From NCBI RefSeq assembly GCF_052324685.1, contig NC_135220.1:11792300-11856299 (forward strand): a stretch of 64,000 nt of DNA, in the 5' to 3' direction. The stretch's first letter is position 1. Every line of letters starts with the position of its first letter. A program made the position numbers and the translations under genes. Below the pieces are notes generated by a model. That model did not search any database. It had not been told where the DNA came from and saw nothing but the letters and a program-made list of their open reading frames with translations. The DNA is from Brachyhypopomus gauderio. Its lineage: Eukaryota > Chordata > Actinopteri > Gymnotiformes > Hypopomidae. Shown in pieces: positions 33,901 through 45,729 of this stretch.

Positions 33901-34375
33901 GGTCGGTTCTGAGCTAGAACAACTGGTCACAATTACTGATAAAAGGACACTCAACAAAATGCAATCAATAATGGACAATGGAAAACACCCACTACACACA
34001 GAACTCCAGAAACAAAGGAGTAAGTTCAGTGACAGACTTCTGTCTCTAAAGTGCACCGCTGAGAGACTCAGGAAGTCTTTTGTTCCTCGTGCAATCAGAC
34101 TTTACAACGCAAGCAGGTAGATAAACTGGCCATGTATATCTACCAAACATGGAGCAAGGAGCAGTTCAAACTGTCACATTATACCACTGTAGTACTGTTT
34201 TCTTAATATTATTAATATTACTAATTCTTTTCTTGTTAATGTTCTACACCTATTTCATGTGTGCAATTTAAATTTAAATGTGCAATATTCCTATTGTGTG
34301 TAATGTTATTGCTGCTGAATGCTACTGAGAACCTAATTTCCTTCGGGATTAATAAAGTACCTATCCTATCCTATT
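30874..34375 (+). mobile_element. Near full-length L2/Rex-like non-LTR retrotransposon (LINE), inactive
   Basis: About 3.5 kb. Endonuclease from about 31,245 (MGNVNSLNNKMEEL, LTETWLTG, ISGDFNN, SDHNLIYL), a linker, then reverse transcriptase within 32627-34120 (motif A FFDFSSAFDTVQP, motif B GIPQGTVLSPFLFTLY, motif C KFSDDTVVLG). The 3' end reads TTCGGGATTAATAAAGTACC followed by a (CCTAT)n-type tail, as in fish L2/Rex elements. Broken by an in-frame TGA at 31221-31223, a frameshift near 31,860 and another at the C run 32,697-32,714. A YY1-like AAGATGGCGCC word is at its 5' end. No clear target duplication was seen. It separates the HECT-like and integrase-like genes. Confidence 0.88.
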
Positions 34376-34585
34376 GTAATATCAGATAATGCCGTTAACG
34401 GCCCACCACTAATTTTTTATTATTACTTTTATTAACATGCTGACTGTGCAAGCATTGTTACAATTGTGCATGTCTTTGAATGTTTGTTTACATTCTGCAG
34501 AGAAGTGTTTCTCTACTGTAATGCATAAACCCTTTTTTGTAACCATACACAAAACCTTTCATTAACAAAATATTGGTCACAAGTG

Positions 34586-34784
34586 GGGCGGCATGGTGGT
34601 GTGGTGGTTAGCACTGTCGCCTCACAGCAAGGCGGTCTAGGTTCGATTCTCGGTCTGGGCTGCTCTGTGTGGAGTTTGCGTGTTCTCCCTGTGCCTGCGT
34701 GGGTTTCCTCCGGGTACTCCGGTTTCCTCCCACAGTCCAAAGACATGCGTGTTAGGTTGATTGATCACTCTAAAATGGCCGTAG

Positions 34785-34821
<37 letters not shown>

Positions 34822-34948
34822 GGCCATGTGGTGGACTGGCGACCTGCCCATGGTGTACCCTGCCTTCGCCCGGAGATGCTGGGATTGGCTCCAGTGACCC
34901 CGACTAGTGGGATTAAGCGGTTCAGATAATGGATGGATGGATGGATGG
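34586..34948 (+). mobile_element. tRNA-derived SINE, 9-bp target duplication
   Basis: Head with pol III A-box-like GTGGTTAGCAC and B-box-like GGTTCGATTCT, a body common in fish (TTTCCTCCGGGTACTCCGG), an internal (TG)n run at about 34,790-34,820 and a (GGAT)n tail. Direct repeats TCACAAGTG at 34577-34585 and 34949-34957 show LINE-type insertion. Confidence 0.9.
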
Positions 34949-34957
34949 TCACAAGTG

Positions 34958-35257
34958 ACAATTCTGGAAGTACATAAAAACCTTTATTTGTGTTCTACTT
35001 GACATTGTGAATTATAATAATTGTAAAAATATAAAAATTATAATAAAATTGTAATGAATACATTTAAGCTTTTATGGGATATCTTTATACTTTCTATAAG
35101 GAAACTACTAGTTTTAACAGACATTGATGAAAACTTGAATGTTTAAGGCAATAGTGTCTTAACATTTCCAGTCTTTTCCATCTGAAAACGATCCACTGCA
35201 GCAGTTTTCTTGCCTTCACCCCCATCATCCTCCAAAACACATTCATAAACCTCTCAC
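34958..35257. other. Intergenic, AT-rich, with 3' flank of the integrase-like gene
   Basis: AT-rich to about 35,150, then the likely 3' untranslated flank of the minus-strand integrase-like gene. No other feature recognised. Confidence 0.5.
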
Positions 35258-35337
35258 TCAAAGAGTCTGGTAGAACTGCACAGCAGCCATGTAGATGTCA
35301 GCACCACGTGACTGTGATGTTGCTCTGGGGTCAATGA

Positions 35338-35931
35338 CAGGCCCGTAGCCAGCATTGTGATGGGGGGGTCTTTTTCCCCCAAAAGTGGACTTCATTTGCC
35401 TCTCTACTCCAATGTCCCCTAAATACACGAGCACACTTCAAACCTTTTAATTTACACATATTTTATTCATTATAAGCATGGTTGCCAACTTTTCAAAATC
35501 ACTAGGAGTGAGATTTGATGCGGGGGGGGGGGGGGGGGGGGGTGTTATGTCTTATATGTTTCCTTTATGTTGCGCCTAAGCGATCGATCACCAGTGGTTG
35601 GCGCCAGAGCGAACTAGTAACTCATTGAATCATAGATGTAGATCGGAGATAAATAAACTAGATTTTTTCAGCGTGAGAAATCGGATGTATGGCATGTGAA
35701 GACATTCAAATGCGAGTGTCTCACGCTCATTGCGTGAGAGTTGGCAACACTGTTATAAGTTTGTTGTGAGTCTGTTGTTGTTATCCTTATTTGTTTGTCT
35801 GTATATCCACCGGAGATTAACAATTCATTCGCTGAATAGCCTACCTATCTTGAGGGGGCATGTGTGTACGAGGGGAGGGGGAGAGGGCGGGGGGGGTTCG
35901 AACCCTCCGATCCCCCCTGGCTACGGGCCTG
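35338..35931. mobile_element. MITE with CAGGCCCGTAGCCAG ends, inserted in the integrase gene's last exon
   Basis: Terminal inverted repeats CAGGCCCGTAGCCAG / CTGGCTACGGGCCTG, flanked by AATGA at 35333-35337 and 35932-35936. It hosts another MITE (35477-35752). The exon reading frame stops at one flank and resumes at the other. Confidence 0.85.
35477..35752. mobile_element. MITE of the CAGGGTTGCCAACT family, copy 3, nested
   Basis: Same family as 23762-24095 and 24924-25276, in the orientation of copy 2. Flanked by TTATAAG at 35470-35476 and 35753-35759. Contains a run of 21 Gs at 35522-35542. Confidence 0.83.
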
Positions 35932-37415
35932 AATGAGGTCTCTGAGTGCTGTAAACTGCTCTGCTGTAAGTGGACAGCCTGTTGCAGGAACATGAATTCC
36001 AGCATTTCTAATGTGAGGTAACCCACTGCTCCCTCAGTCAATCTCTGGGATGTCCAACGCCTAGATAAAAAATAAAAAAGCAAAAATCAAGGAAGTGCAT
36101 TGTACCAACCAATAGTTTGAGATTTCTTATAGTACTTGTGGCTTAAACCAGGGGTTCTAAATCTTGGTCCTGGAGTACCTCATGCCCTACATGTTACTAT
36201 TTACCCTGCACCCATACCACCAAATACGTTCATTAACAAACCCTCCATTAGGTTAAGGAGGTGTGTTAGAGGAAGAAATACACAAAAATATGCAGGACTG
36301 GGTAATCCAGGGTCAGTGTTGAATCAAAAAAACGTCCAAGTGGATTAGAGTAAATACAGACATGTGATGGGTAACAACATACCCACCTCCTCATTTTGGG
36401 GCTCCTGAACTGGCTGATAAACGTGTCCTATTGCCCACAGCTGGTTTGGAGTCCTGTTGCCTTCTGTTCTTAAGGGGTGATTGTCCCAGCCATCTCGAAA
36501 AATGTCTAGGTCATCTTGAAGTCTTGGTACAAAGGTATAATGGCAACAGAAAATGTGTGTTTGGTCTGCCATGTCAAAATAGTTGCCTTCCTCAAGATAG
36601 TGGAGGACATCATATTTCACGCTGGTCACTGCAGTCCACACATCTCTCCATAATCTCTCGATACTAAAAAGTCAAAGTACTGCACCTCAGAAGACAGTAA
36701 GTACTGCTGTAGTAGCCTCCATTTACAATATGGAATGGTCCTGTTTTGAAATAATTACTTATAGAAAGCATGTTAGAATTCCTGAATAACATTAAAATTT
36801 GGGTTAAGGCCAAAACACAGGTAAAAGCATGTAATTTTTAATCAACTAAAGCATTAATCGTTACATTCAGAGCAGGAAAATCATCAAAGCCTACTATGTT
36901 ACTTGAAAACAAGACTACAGTTTGTGTATCCTTAATCTCAGAAATCTTGAGGATATGAGAATGTCTGATACATATTTTGGTTTAAACGCACCACTTTTTC
37001 CAGAAATGAAACTGCTCCTCCCAGTACCACGGACTGTGAACATGAGACGTGCTATCTGGACATTCTCAACTCCCTGATCCCCCCTTACTCTAGAATGTTG
37101 CAGAATATATAAAAATAAAAAATATGTGAATGGCACAATTATTAACTTAATGGTACATATTTGCTACTAAACAAAGCACTAGTGATGGCAAGATCATGGG
37201 TTTGGCTGAAACAATTCTGAAAAATTTGTAATTAAAAGAGCATTTAAAAAATATGTAAAATATTACAATATGCTCAAAATTTATTGGAAAAAAATAAAAA
37301 GCTTAAAACAGTGTAATTGTCATTATGTGCACATTTTATAGAGTACTGTAACATACCTAAGAAGGAAACCAAATCTGTCTACTGACTCCTGGAAGAAGGT
37401 CAGTGCAGTAGAGGC

Positions 37416-38474
37416 TAGGGCTGTCGCAATAACCGCAATATTGTAATACCGCGATATTCACCTGCCAACCGCAGGGAATTCCAAGCAACCGTCACACCGC
37501 GATGTTCGTGTTTTCTTTTTTTCCACAAGGTTCTTCTTGTTTTACACGTAAGCCACTTCGCTGCGTGTGCGGTGGATGTTAATTACTATTTAAAAACTTT
37601 CGTATCCGTTGCTTCTGAGTGGCCTTTTTATGGAAACAATTGCGGCTACTCTGGTCGCAAAACCAAATGTGACTTCGCCAGTTTGGGAGCATTTCGGCTT
37701 TCAACCGAATGAAAAGAGAGAGCCGGACAATTTAGACGAGGCAATATGCAAAATCTGTGCGCGAAAGGTTGTTGTGAAACGGGGAAACTAAGAGAGCTAG
37801 CGCACATGCCGAGCTCGAGCTACCTGCACGAGCCCTAACGCAGATCCCATCGCCTGGTGGCGCGACAACCAGGTTAGATTTCCTCTGCTTTCTAAAGTGT
37901 CCCGCAAGTACATGTGTATTTGTGCAACGCCCACACCACCAGAGAGAGTTTTTAGTGCTGCCGGAAACATTGTTACCCCACTTAGATCCTCTCTGAAACC
38001 ACATAAGGTGAACATGTTGGTTTCCTAGCACGTAACAAGGACATGATAACGCCGGACTAAACCTAGACTTTATTACTAAAGGAAGGGTTTCGTTTTCCTT
38101 CTTTTTTTTAAACGAATTCTGATCTCATGTGCTCAAGTTTTTTTTTTGCCTTCTTTGCACAGCGCAGATCAATCGTAGGCTATAAGCTGGACTTTGTTTC
38201 CATGAAAGAGTAAAGGAGCGTTCTTATTGCGCGTCATTAGCCTTACGTGCTCTGCATTTAACAATAAGGACTGTTTAATTTGTCCTACAACTGTGTCGGC
38301 TTTGTTATAAAAATATAATATTCTTAATAACAACTGCAATAAAAACGTGTTTATAATAGCACTTAAATCAGGATATGTTTGTGAAAACAACAAAAATGGC
38401 GATAATACCGCATATCGCGGTGTGGAGCACCATTAATTTACCGCAGTGGAAATTCTTACACCGCGACAGCCCTA
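37416..38474 (+). mobile_element. Deletion-derived hAT transposon (1,059 bp), 8-bp target duplication
   Basis: Ends TAGGGCTGTCGC / GCGACAGCCCTA, flanked by GTAGAGGC at 37408-37415 and 38475-38482. Keeps a BED-type zinc-finger start (37609-37791, VWEHFGFQPNEKREP, AICKICARKV) and the hAT C-terminal dimerisation piece (about 37,870-38,060, TPPERVFSAAGNIVTPLRSS), with the middle of the transposase missing. It sits inside an exon of the integrase-like gene. Confidence 0.92.
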
Positions 38475-38844
38475 GTAGAGGCCAGGTTGTTTGTGGCAGC
38501 TCCCAGGTACATTATCTATGTCATATAAAAAAATGTCCAGGTTTAACACTATGATATAGCATTTTAATCGCATTTCAATATTTTACATGAGAAATATTAA
38601 TTTAAGTTTGAATGATGAATGAATCAATGAACATAATCATAAACCTCAACATCTTGTTTATTTTGTTTATTTTTCCACCAGTCTACTACACAGACCAATA
38701 GATGAGTGCAGAAAACAGAGCAAACAGTTTTCAGAACACTGGAAATTCTGACCAAAAATGAGTTTTGCTCAGGATATTGGAAGAATAAGAAGAACTGAAG
38801 TAAATCAGATGTTTTTTAATATCATTTTAGATGGTAGACTTTCT

Positions 38845-39145
38845 TTAATTTCCCAGGCCTCTGCCACAGGCATCTCCATAGTGCCTAGAAGTGATCTGCA
38901 TGCTCAAAGCAAATGACTGGATCTTCCATTCATCATTTATAATATGAGCTTTCACACCAAGATAATTATTGTTGCTAACAGAGGTCCAGTGATCCCCAGT
39001 CAGAGACACATTTGTGGCGCTCTTCACAATAACCTGTTTTACTTCCCTTTTCTCATCATACAGCTGCTGGATTTTCTTCGACATTGTATTTCTGGACGGC
39101 AGTTCGTAACTTGCATCAGCGGACGCAATTTGCAGCACTTCTTGT
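38845..39145 (-). pseudogene. hAT (ZBED-like) transposase fragment
   Basis: About 100 residues, including YELPSRNTMSKKIQQLYDEK and TGDHWTSVSNNNYLGVKAH, a conserved core stretch of ZBED-type hAT transposases. No start, no ends and no BED finger attached. It is a different part from those kept in the neighbouring hAT element, so it is probably a separate insertion. Confidence 0.8.
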
Positions 39146-39945
39146 AAAGCCTGGATTATACTTTCGCGAGCGACCGTAGCGCGCGACTCCGCCCACCTCG
39201 CGTTTAAACTTGCCGCGTCCTAATATACATTGATCTATATTAATGGATTGGACGTCGCCTGTTGCCGCTATAGCTAGCGATGCGCCGCCCTCGGAGCCAT
39301 TACTATGCATTGAGAGTCATGTCAACAAAGCAGTGTAGTTCCTATGTGGGATGTGCATCCATCTGTCACAAAAACAGTCCTAGCGCCCTTATTTCTTATC
39401 CGATTTTTATAATATATGGCTTAAATTAAAGGTGAGACTATTGCCGATGTTGTAAAACTTTGTATTCTCCCAAGAGATGAATTTATAAGCTGTCTGGGAA
39501 TTTTTCAATTTAGGTAAAAAAATTTTAAAGCCCTGCATAAAGCCCTTTTCTTTCACCTGGATAAAACTAAATAACACATGTATGTCATGTTTTTGATATT
39601 CAATCATAATTATGGGAAAACGTTTTAAATAAATAACTTTGATACATTTTAATTATGATAACAATCACAATTCTGATATTGAAAGTCAAATGTATGAGTT
39701 TATCTCTTTATTTGTCAACTCTCCCCATTATAGCTGTAGTTTTCATAAATTCTTTAAGTGCAATACCTCTTATATATGTTCAAGTATAATATGAGATGGC
39801 TTCAGTCTGGAGGAGCATCTTTGAGCACTACATGGCTAAATGTGGGTGAAATTAATAATTGTGAAATTATGATAGAGAAAATAATGAGTTTGAATCTGAA
39901 ATTTATGACAAAATTTGTCAGATTTTTTTTTTACCTTCAAGTAGC
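39146..39945. other. Unassigned sequence; CG-rich then AT-rich
   Basis: 39,150-39,320 is unusually CG-rich for the region (GCGAGCGACCGTAGCGCGCGAC), possibly the end of an unrecognised element. 39,400-39,945 is AT-rich without recognised features. Confidence 0.4.
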
Positions 39946-40786
39946 TGTGATGTTCGGGCTACGCCAAGGACGAGACACAGAATCCTCAATTTTGTAGACA
40001 GACGTCACTTTTTAATGCACACAGGTATTGCGCAATAGCGCACGAGAAACACACACGAGTCACACAACGTGCAGACTTAGACAACGACGAGCACAGGACA
40101 CTGCGCGAGCGCACATTAAATAGGCAAGACACATTAGCCCCACGTGATCACGAGACGATTCACAGGTGAAACTTATAAATCACACGACAAAACCCCAACC
40201 ACGTATATCCACTGACGCAGACAAAGCACGTGGACGTTTACACACGCCCAAAAGGGAGGGGCCGGGGTCCTCAACGTGACAGACGCCCCCTCCAAGGGCA
40301 CTACCCGTCCCGGGGTGCCAACAGGACCGAGTGCCCCGAACCCATGACGATGGGCGGATCCGACGCGCTCAGTCCTGCGTCTGGGAGGTGACCGCCCTTG
40401 GTGAAGCGTCCGCCACGGACTGCCTAGAACACCCTCCCTGGGAAGACGGGGGAAAAGACGGGAGACACATTAAACGGAACAGAAACAAACACACAGACTG
40501 GCATACTCACACACAGAGGCACAAACGGGAACAGGGGGTTTGGCAGACACACGGGAAGACTGACGAACACTGGCACAGACAAACACATAACAGGCGCCAG
40601 GCTGCGCGCCAGGAGTAGAGCATAGAGGGTAGAGAGATCGGGAGCCGCAGTGGTCGGTCCTCCGCCAGGCGTCGCTGCGAAACCTCTGTTGGGAGCAGCT
40701 TGGCTGGCGGACGCGCCTGGTGCAGCGCGGCTGGCTTGCGCGCCTGATGCAGCGCGGCTGGCTTGCGCGCCTGGCACACCGCGGCT
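39946..40786 (-). mobile_element. 3' part of an LTR retrotransposon: LTR 39946-40281 plus adjoining internal region
   Basis: The LTR is of the same family as the solo LTRs at 3685 and 5572 (ends TGTGATG / CTCAACGTGACA). In element sense the bases before it form a purine-rich tract (GGAGGGGGCGTC), so this is the 3' LTR. The internal remainder holds a Pro/Ala-rich minus-strand frame (40424-40777) of unknown role. It is broken: the rest of the element is missing, and its edge coincides with the start of duplication copy B. Confidence 0.75.
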
Positions 40787-40894
40787 GAGGAGCTCCTGCT
40801 GTATAAAGAAGTCTACCCCAAAATGTTTATCAAACTACAAAAAACAGGAGGTAATTATATCGTATCCGTGTGTGTATGTATGCATATGTATTTT

Positions 40895-40935
<41 letters not shown>

Positions 40936-42225
40936 AACAATTTATATCTCTGACATAGCTGGGCAGGTGGCAAAACATGCAAACAATCGAACCAGACAAA
41001 GGTGTTTTCAACCCTTTGATGGTAAACTCTGTGATGCAACAGAAGAAAACTTGGCAAAAGCTAGTTCAAAAGAGCTTGAGATTCATTTGCCTTGGCTGAA
41101 GCATTTAAAACAAGGGAGACCCTTGCAAAGCACTCCTACTGATGACAATGAAGATGTGCTGCAGAGACCTCACCCTGTAACTGGAACAGCTGACCGTTAC
41201 TCTCTGTATGACCGTTTTCATCAGACAAACCAGAAGAGAAGCCATGAAAAGCTAAGGAGTCTGGACCTTCTTCCGGAGATCATGGGGCTTATAAATTCCT
41301 CTGTGGCAGAGCAACTTAACAGAGAGCTTGGAAATTCTCGTTACTTCTTGTGCCAACTCAAGGATTTTCACTTCATGTTCCTTCTCAGATTGGTATTTCA
41401 TTTGCATAATCAGAGAGTAAACACATCATTCATGAACAAAATGTTGAGACAGACTCATGGATCTGCAGAAGTTGGAAGTGATGGGAGACTCAATCTTTTT
41501 GGTTTTTGGTGCAGGCAAGTTTGATACTACATACTGGTAAAAATGGAGACTACTTTGCAGAATTGCCAATAGTCACAACAATGTACAAGCATTTCCACAG
41601 ACAAGTAAACTCTTTTGAAGAAAAAACATTTGAAGAAAACTGTTAACAACGGCATCAGATGAATCAAAGTTTCTTGAAAATAAACAGGGTAAGCAGATTT
41701 TGGCTGGTTTTAAATTGAAATTGTGGTTTTATCTAATTATCAAGACCCCTTAGATTAGAGACCCCTGGTAAATACTAGCAAACTGTGCTGTAAAAATATT
41801 GTTTTGCTTATTCTTTTAATTTTTCTTTCAAGATACTAACACAATTCTAACCAAAGTACAGTGATTGAAATGGACTAACTAAATATCATGTCTATTGTGC
41901 CCCCACCTCCCACAGGAGAAACTTTCAGAAATATACTCGGACGTGAAGTGTACAACACGGTCCCTATTGCAGTTTGAACTGTGTTATGCCAGTGTCAAAG
42001 ACCTCCATTCAATATGTCCCCCTGAATACCTTAATGAAGAAACAGAGGATTACACCTTGGCTAACAGATGATGTAAGTTTGCTATTTTTAATTAAGATAT
42101 ATGTTCTCATTAATGTTCAGTGTATAAAATGTACTTATCCTCTTCAATATAGGCTGTAAATGCCAGAGTTGCACAGATTGCATCAACAAACAAAAATGTG
42201 AGTATTCTGATACAAATATCTTTAC

Positions 42226-42562
42226 TGTGACGTTCGTGGGTCGACGAAGGACGAGACACAGAATCCTCCTTATGACGGACGTCACTTTAGTTTTATTTTA
42301 CATATAGCACGCAAAGCGCACAAAGAACATGCAACACTCACAGATACGTGTAAACTTTAGACAACGACGAGCACAGGACACTGCGTGAGCGCACATTAAA
42401 TAGACAAACCACATTAGCCCCACGTGATTACGAGACGAGCCACAGGTGAGACGGATTATCACACGACGTAACCACAACCACGAAGATCCACAGACGCAGA
42501 CGATACATGTGGACAACGTAAACACACGCCTAAAAGGGAGGGGCCGGGGTCCTCAACGTGAC
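42226..42562 (-). mobile_element. Solo LTR, copy B counterpart of 3685-4021
   Basis: Near-identical, at the same intron position, hence duplicated with the segment and not a new insertion. Confidence 0.75.
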
Positions 42563-44107
42563 CTGACTAAATGAATTTAGTTTTTTAGATTGAGTCAATG
42601 AAAAAAAGTTTGTGTGATTGATTAATTCAATTTTATTACATTGAGCCAATGGTTTATTTTTTTCAGTGTACCAGCATAAAATGGATCAATTATTGACTGG
42701 ACCTGCTGTACTCTACACAAATAGAATCTTCAACCAGACAGTACTGTGATGTTTCCTCACATTGTGGGTCATTTATCCCCTGAGTCAGGAAACCACTTCA
42801 TTCTTTGGGTTAGTGCAAGACATTCTACTCTACGTGGAGTTGTACAATCTGCTGTAAATGGCTTAATATGCAACCAATGGGATATTTATTTTAACAGGTG
42901 TTTTGTGGACACTTAAAGAAGATTCGCATATATGATTCACTGAACAAGTACAAGGAGGTTGTGACAAAGGATATGGATTTACTGATTTACTAAATTTACT
43001 GATTTACAAGTTCTTTATGAATGATATTAATTTTTAATTTAAACATAATGCTTTTTTCTCTCACTCTTACTCTCACAGGATGTTTGTTGAAAGAGTGCTG
43101 TCTCTTTTTTACTACCCCCCCCCTCCCCTCTAGACATGTTTTTCAGGATGTTTGGCAGTTGAAAGAGTGGACAGTGGAATACCCAACACAGTGGCACCAG
43201 CAAGATTCTGACAACTGTGGGGTATTTGTATGCACTGTAAGTCAAGCTTGATTGGTTAGAATTAACCAGTTGTACTGGAGCGGTGTTCATGAAGCAAAGA
43301 CATGTACTGTAAAAAATACTTTTGGCTGGTAAAGTGCAGTCATTCTATCCAAAATTTTGTGAATAAAACCACTAAACACACTTCGATCTACATGTGTTTT
43401 CTAAAGCCTAATTTTTCATTGATAATGGCATAACTGCATTGTGTGATTGTACCACTCTAGCTATTCCCTCTAGCCAGTGTTCACTTGCACTTTATTTCAT
43501 TTTGTGTATAAATAAATATATTTCACGATGCAGGAACTCTGACATGTCAAGGGCTTGCATTATTCAGCTTACTAAGACATTCTGCTTTGTAAAATATCCT
43601 TTACAAAGCAAAAATTCAATTTACCAGTTGAGCCAAAAAAAGCTAAAGAATATTCCAATTGGGCAAACTTCAAATTTTGGGAGCTAGTCAGTTCCTCTGC
43701 ACTTTTGATACTGGGTAGGCTTATTAAAAAAAATAATTTTTCACTCCTCTTTTATGTCTGTTTGTTTACTAAACACATAATTGTATCAGGGACCGTAGGC
43801 ATTGTAGCTATTGTTTTGTGTTTTATGGCAAACAGATGGCAGAGATGGAACTACAAGGGAAACAAATGACATCAGAATCACTAAAACATTCACAGCTACA
43901 GTATCTCCAGAGGTACCATGCTACAACATTGGTGAAAGATGTAGTTATAGAGGTTAGTGAAAAGAATCCTGGTTGCTGTACCTGAACTTTTTTTATTACC
44001 TTTGGTAAAATTGAGATTTTTTTTATATATAATAATTTTTAACCTTACATTCTTAAAGGACTCTGCAAAGACTAAGAAGACAAATACAAATGCTACAGAT
44101 TGCATGG

Positions 44108-44446
44108 TGTCACGTTACGGTCCCCGAACCCTTCCTTTGGGGCGTGTTTTAACGTTGTCTGCGTCTATTCGTCTGCGTCAGTGTAGCTCCGTGGGTGCGG
44201 GTGCGTCTTGTCATTATCCGTCTCACCTGTGGCTCGTCTCGTCATCACGTGGGGTTGATGTGGTCTGTCTATTTAATGTGCGTTCGCGCAGTGTCTTGTG
44301 CTCGTCGTTGTCTAAGTCTACACGTTTCAGTGTGAGTGTTCTATGTTTTACGTGCGCTGTCTTGCACAATAGTTGTAGAAAATAAACGTGATGTCTGCTA
44401 AAGCAAGGATCTGTGTCTCGTCCTTCGCCTCGCACCCATCGTCACA
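44108..44446 (+). mobile_element. Solo LTR, copy B counterpart of 5572-5910
   Basis: 339 bp, TGTCACG...CGTCACA, flanked by CATGG at 44103-44107 and 44447-44451, in the same exon as in copy A. Confidence 0.88.
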
Positions 44447-44741
44447 CATGGCCAGTAAACTGAACGTGTGTACATTCCAAAAAGTGGGCCAAAAATGGTA
44501 TGTACTTCATGCAATGTGTTTATGGAATGTAAATAAAAATACAGAGTGATCTCATTTCAATTCATGTCTTAGGTCTCTCTATCCTGAAGTTGACATAATC
44601 CAGTGGGTTCAGTGTGACTTGTGCAAAGGCTGGTTGCACACTGATTGTGCTGGAGTGTCAGAGGCAGATGTCAAACGTGGATCATTTAAGTGTGGCTGTG
44701 AAACCACACAACCATATACCTATGACAGGTATGCAACTGCA

Positions 44742-44788
<47 letters not shown>

Positions 44789-45729
44789 CTTGGATCAATA
44801 AATTGTATCTGTATCACAGCACCCTAAACACTCTACTCAAGGATGGTTTGGAGGCTTTGTTAACTGATGATGAAATTAAGGTAAGTATTTCAACTCTTAC
44901 TGTGTGAGATGGTGTAGTGAAAAGTTGAACAAATGTTGAAGTTTGTAATTTATTAATTAATATATAATATATTTCCCCCTAGAGCTTGCAATTAATATAT
45001 AATATATTTCCCCCTAGAGCTTGCTTTTACTTAGATTGTTCACACAACCATTGAATGTTGAATTGATTCATTGATTAACTGATAAAATTTTGGATAGTGA
45101 TTTTAAATGATTTTTGTTTTATAGATTATTAATAAATAATGTGTGTGTAACAAAATCTGTCTCAAGCCATACATGGGGCTCTTCACAAAGGACAAAAACG
45201 ATCACACATACACAAACACACATGGTACCTTTGGAAGCACCCACAAACTTCACCAAAATTTAAACAATGCCTCAAACCAAGGATGACCCCTTTCAGTGAT
45301 GAAGTTGTAAGTCAGGACATCTTTTAACCTTTTTTATTTGAAGTTTAATATAACATTACTGTATCTTCTGTTTGCTATATTCAATTACATTTGTCTTTAT
45401 TGTTCCATGTCTCATCCATAAGACACAACAGCTACTTGACAAAATTTTCAAGGCACTAAACATGCAAAATGACTTCCCAAACCTTGACCTCCTTTTTGAC
45501 GTGTTGCTCCCAGAGGTATTTGTTTTTATACTGACAATTTCACTTGAGAACAGGTGAGCTGTACATGGGTTCATTTAATGTTTTAAACCAGTAAAGTAGC
45601 ATTGACAACCAGTGCCAAGGGTTTTTTTTTGTAAAAAAAAAAAAAATTATTGAGAAACAGGAACGACTCTGTCGCTATGCAGCGGAAACTTTACTTGCCT
45701 CTGGCTATGCCAATAAAATCAATGTACAG

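Larger units (their letters stand above)
35258..38515 (-). pseudogene. Integrase-core (DDE) gene, broken by two mobile-element insertions
   Basis: Exons on the - strand: 38515-37357 (MYLGAATNNLAS, then FFQESVDRFGF after an inserted hAT), about 37,094-36,992 (SRVRGDQGVENVQIARLMF), 36663-36387 (IERLWRDVWTAVTS, HYLEEGNYFD, FRDGWDNHPLRTEGN, NQLWAIGHVYQ) and about 36,063-35,258 (CPLTAEQF, then GADIYMAAVQFYQTL-stop, split by a MITE). The second catalytic Asp is in RGDQGVEN and the Glu in IERLWRD, an rve/IS3-like DDE core. The VHNQR stretch usual before IERLW is absent at the exon junction, and an in-frame TGA replaces the usual Trp in the last exon (PEID-stop). Upstream exons with the first Asp were not found. 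The family is multi-copy in fish and corals and looks transposon-derived. It converges with the HECT-like gene. Confidence 0.7.
40787..45729 (+). pseudogene. Zisupton/HMGXB3-like gene copy B, 5'-truncated
   Basis: Lacks all exons upstream of the SAP exon (SWIM and Cys-rich parts). Relative to copy A it is missing 118 bp right after the TG run (copy A 2476-2593, the start of the core exon) and 11 bp in the exon ending at 42,073. It keeps the 202 bp that copy A lost (41096-41297, HLKQGRPLQSTPTDDNED...). The Ulp1 motif HQQDSDNCGVFVC (about 43,196-43,234) and the PHD motif CDLCKGWLHTDC (about 44,619) are preserved. Both solo LTRs are at the same sites as in copy A. Not expected to make a working protein. 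Confidence 0.75.
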
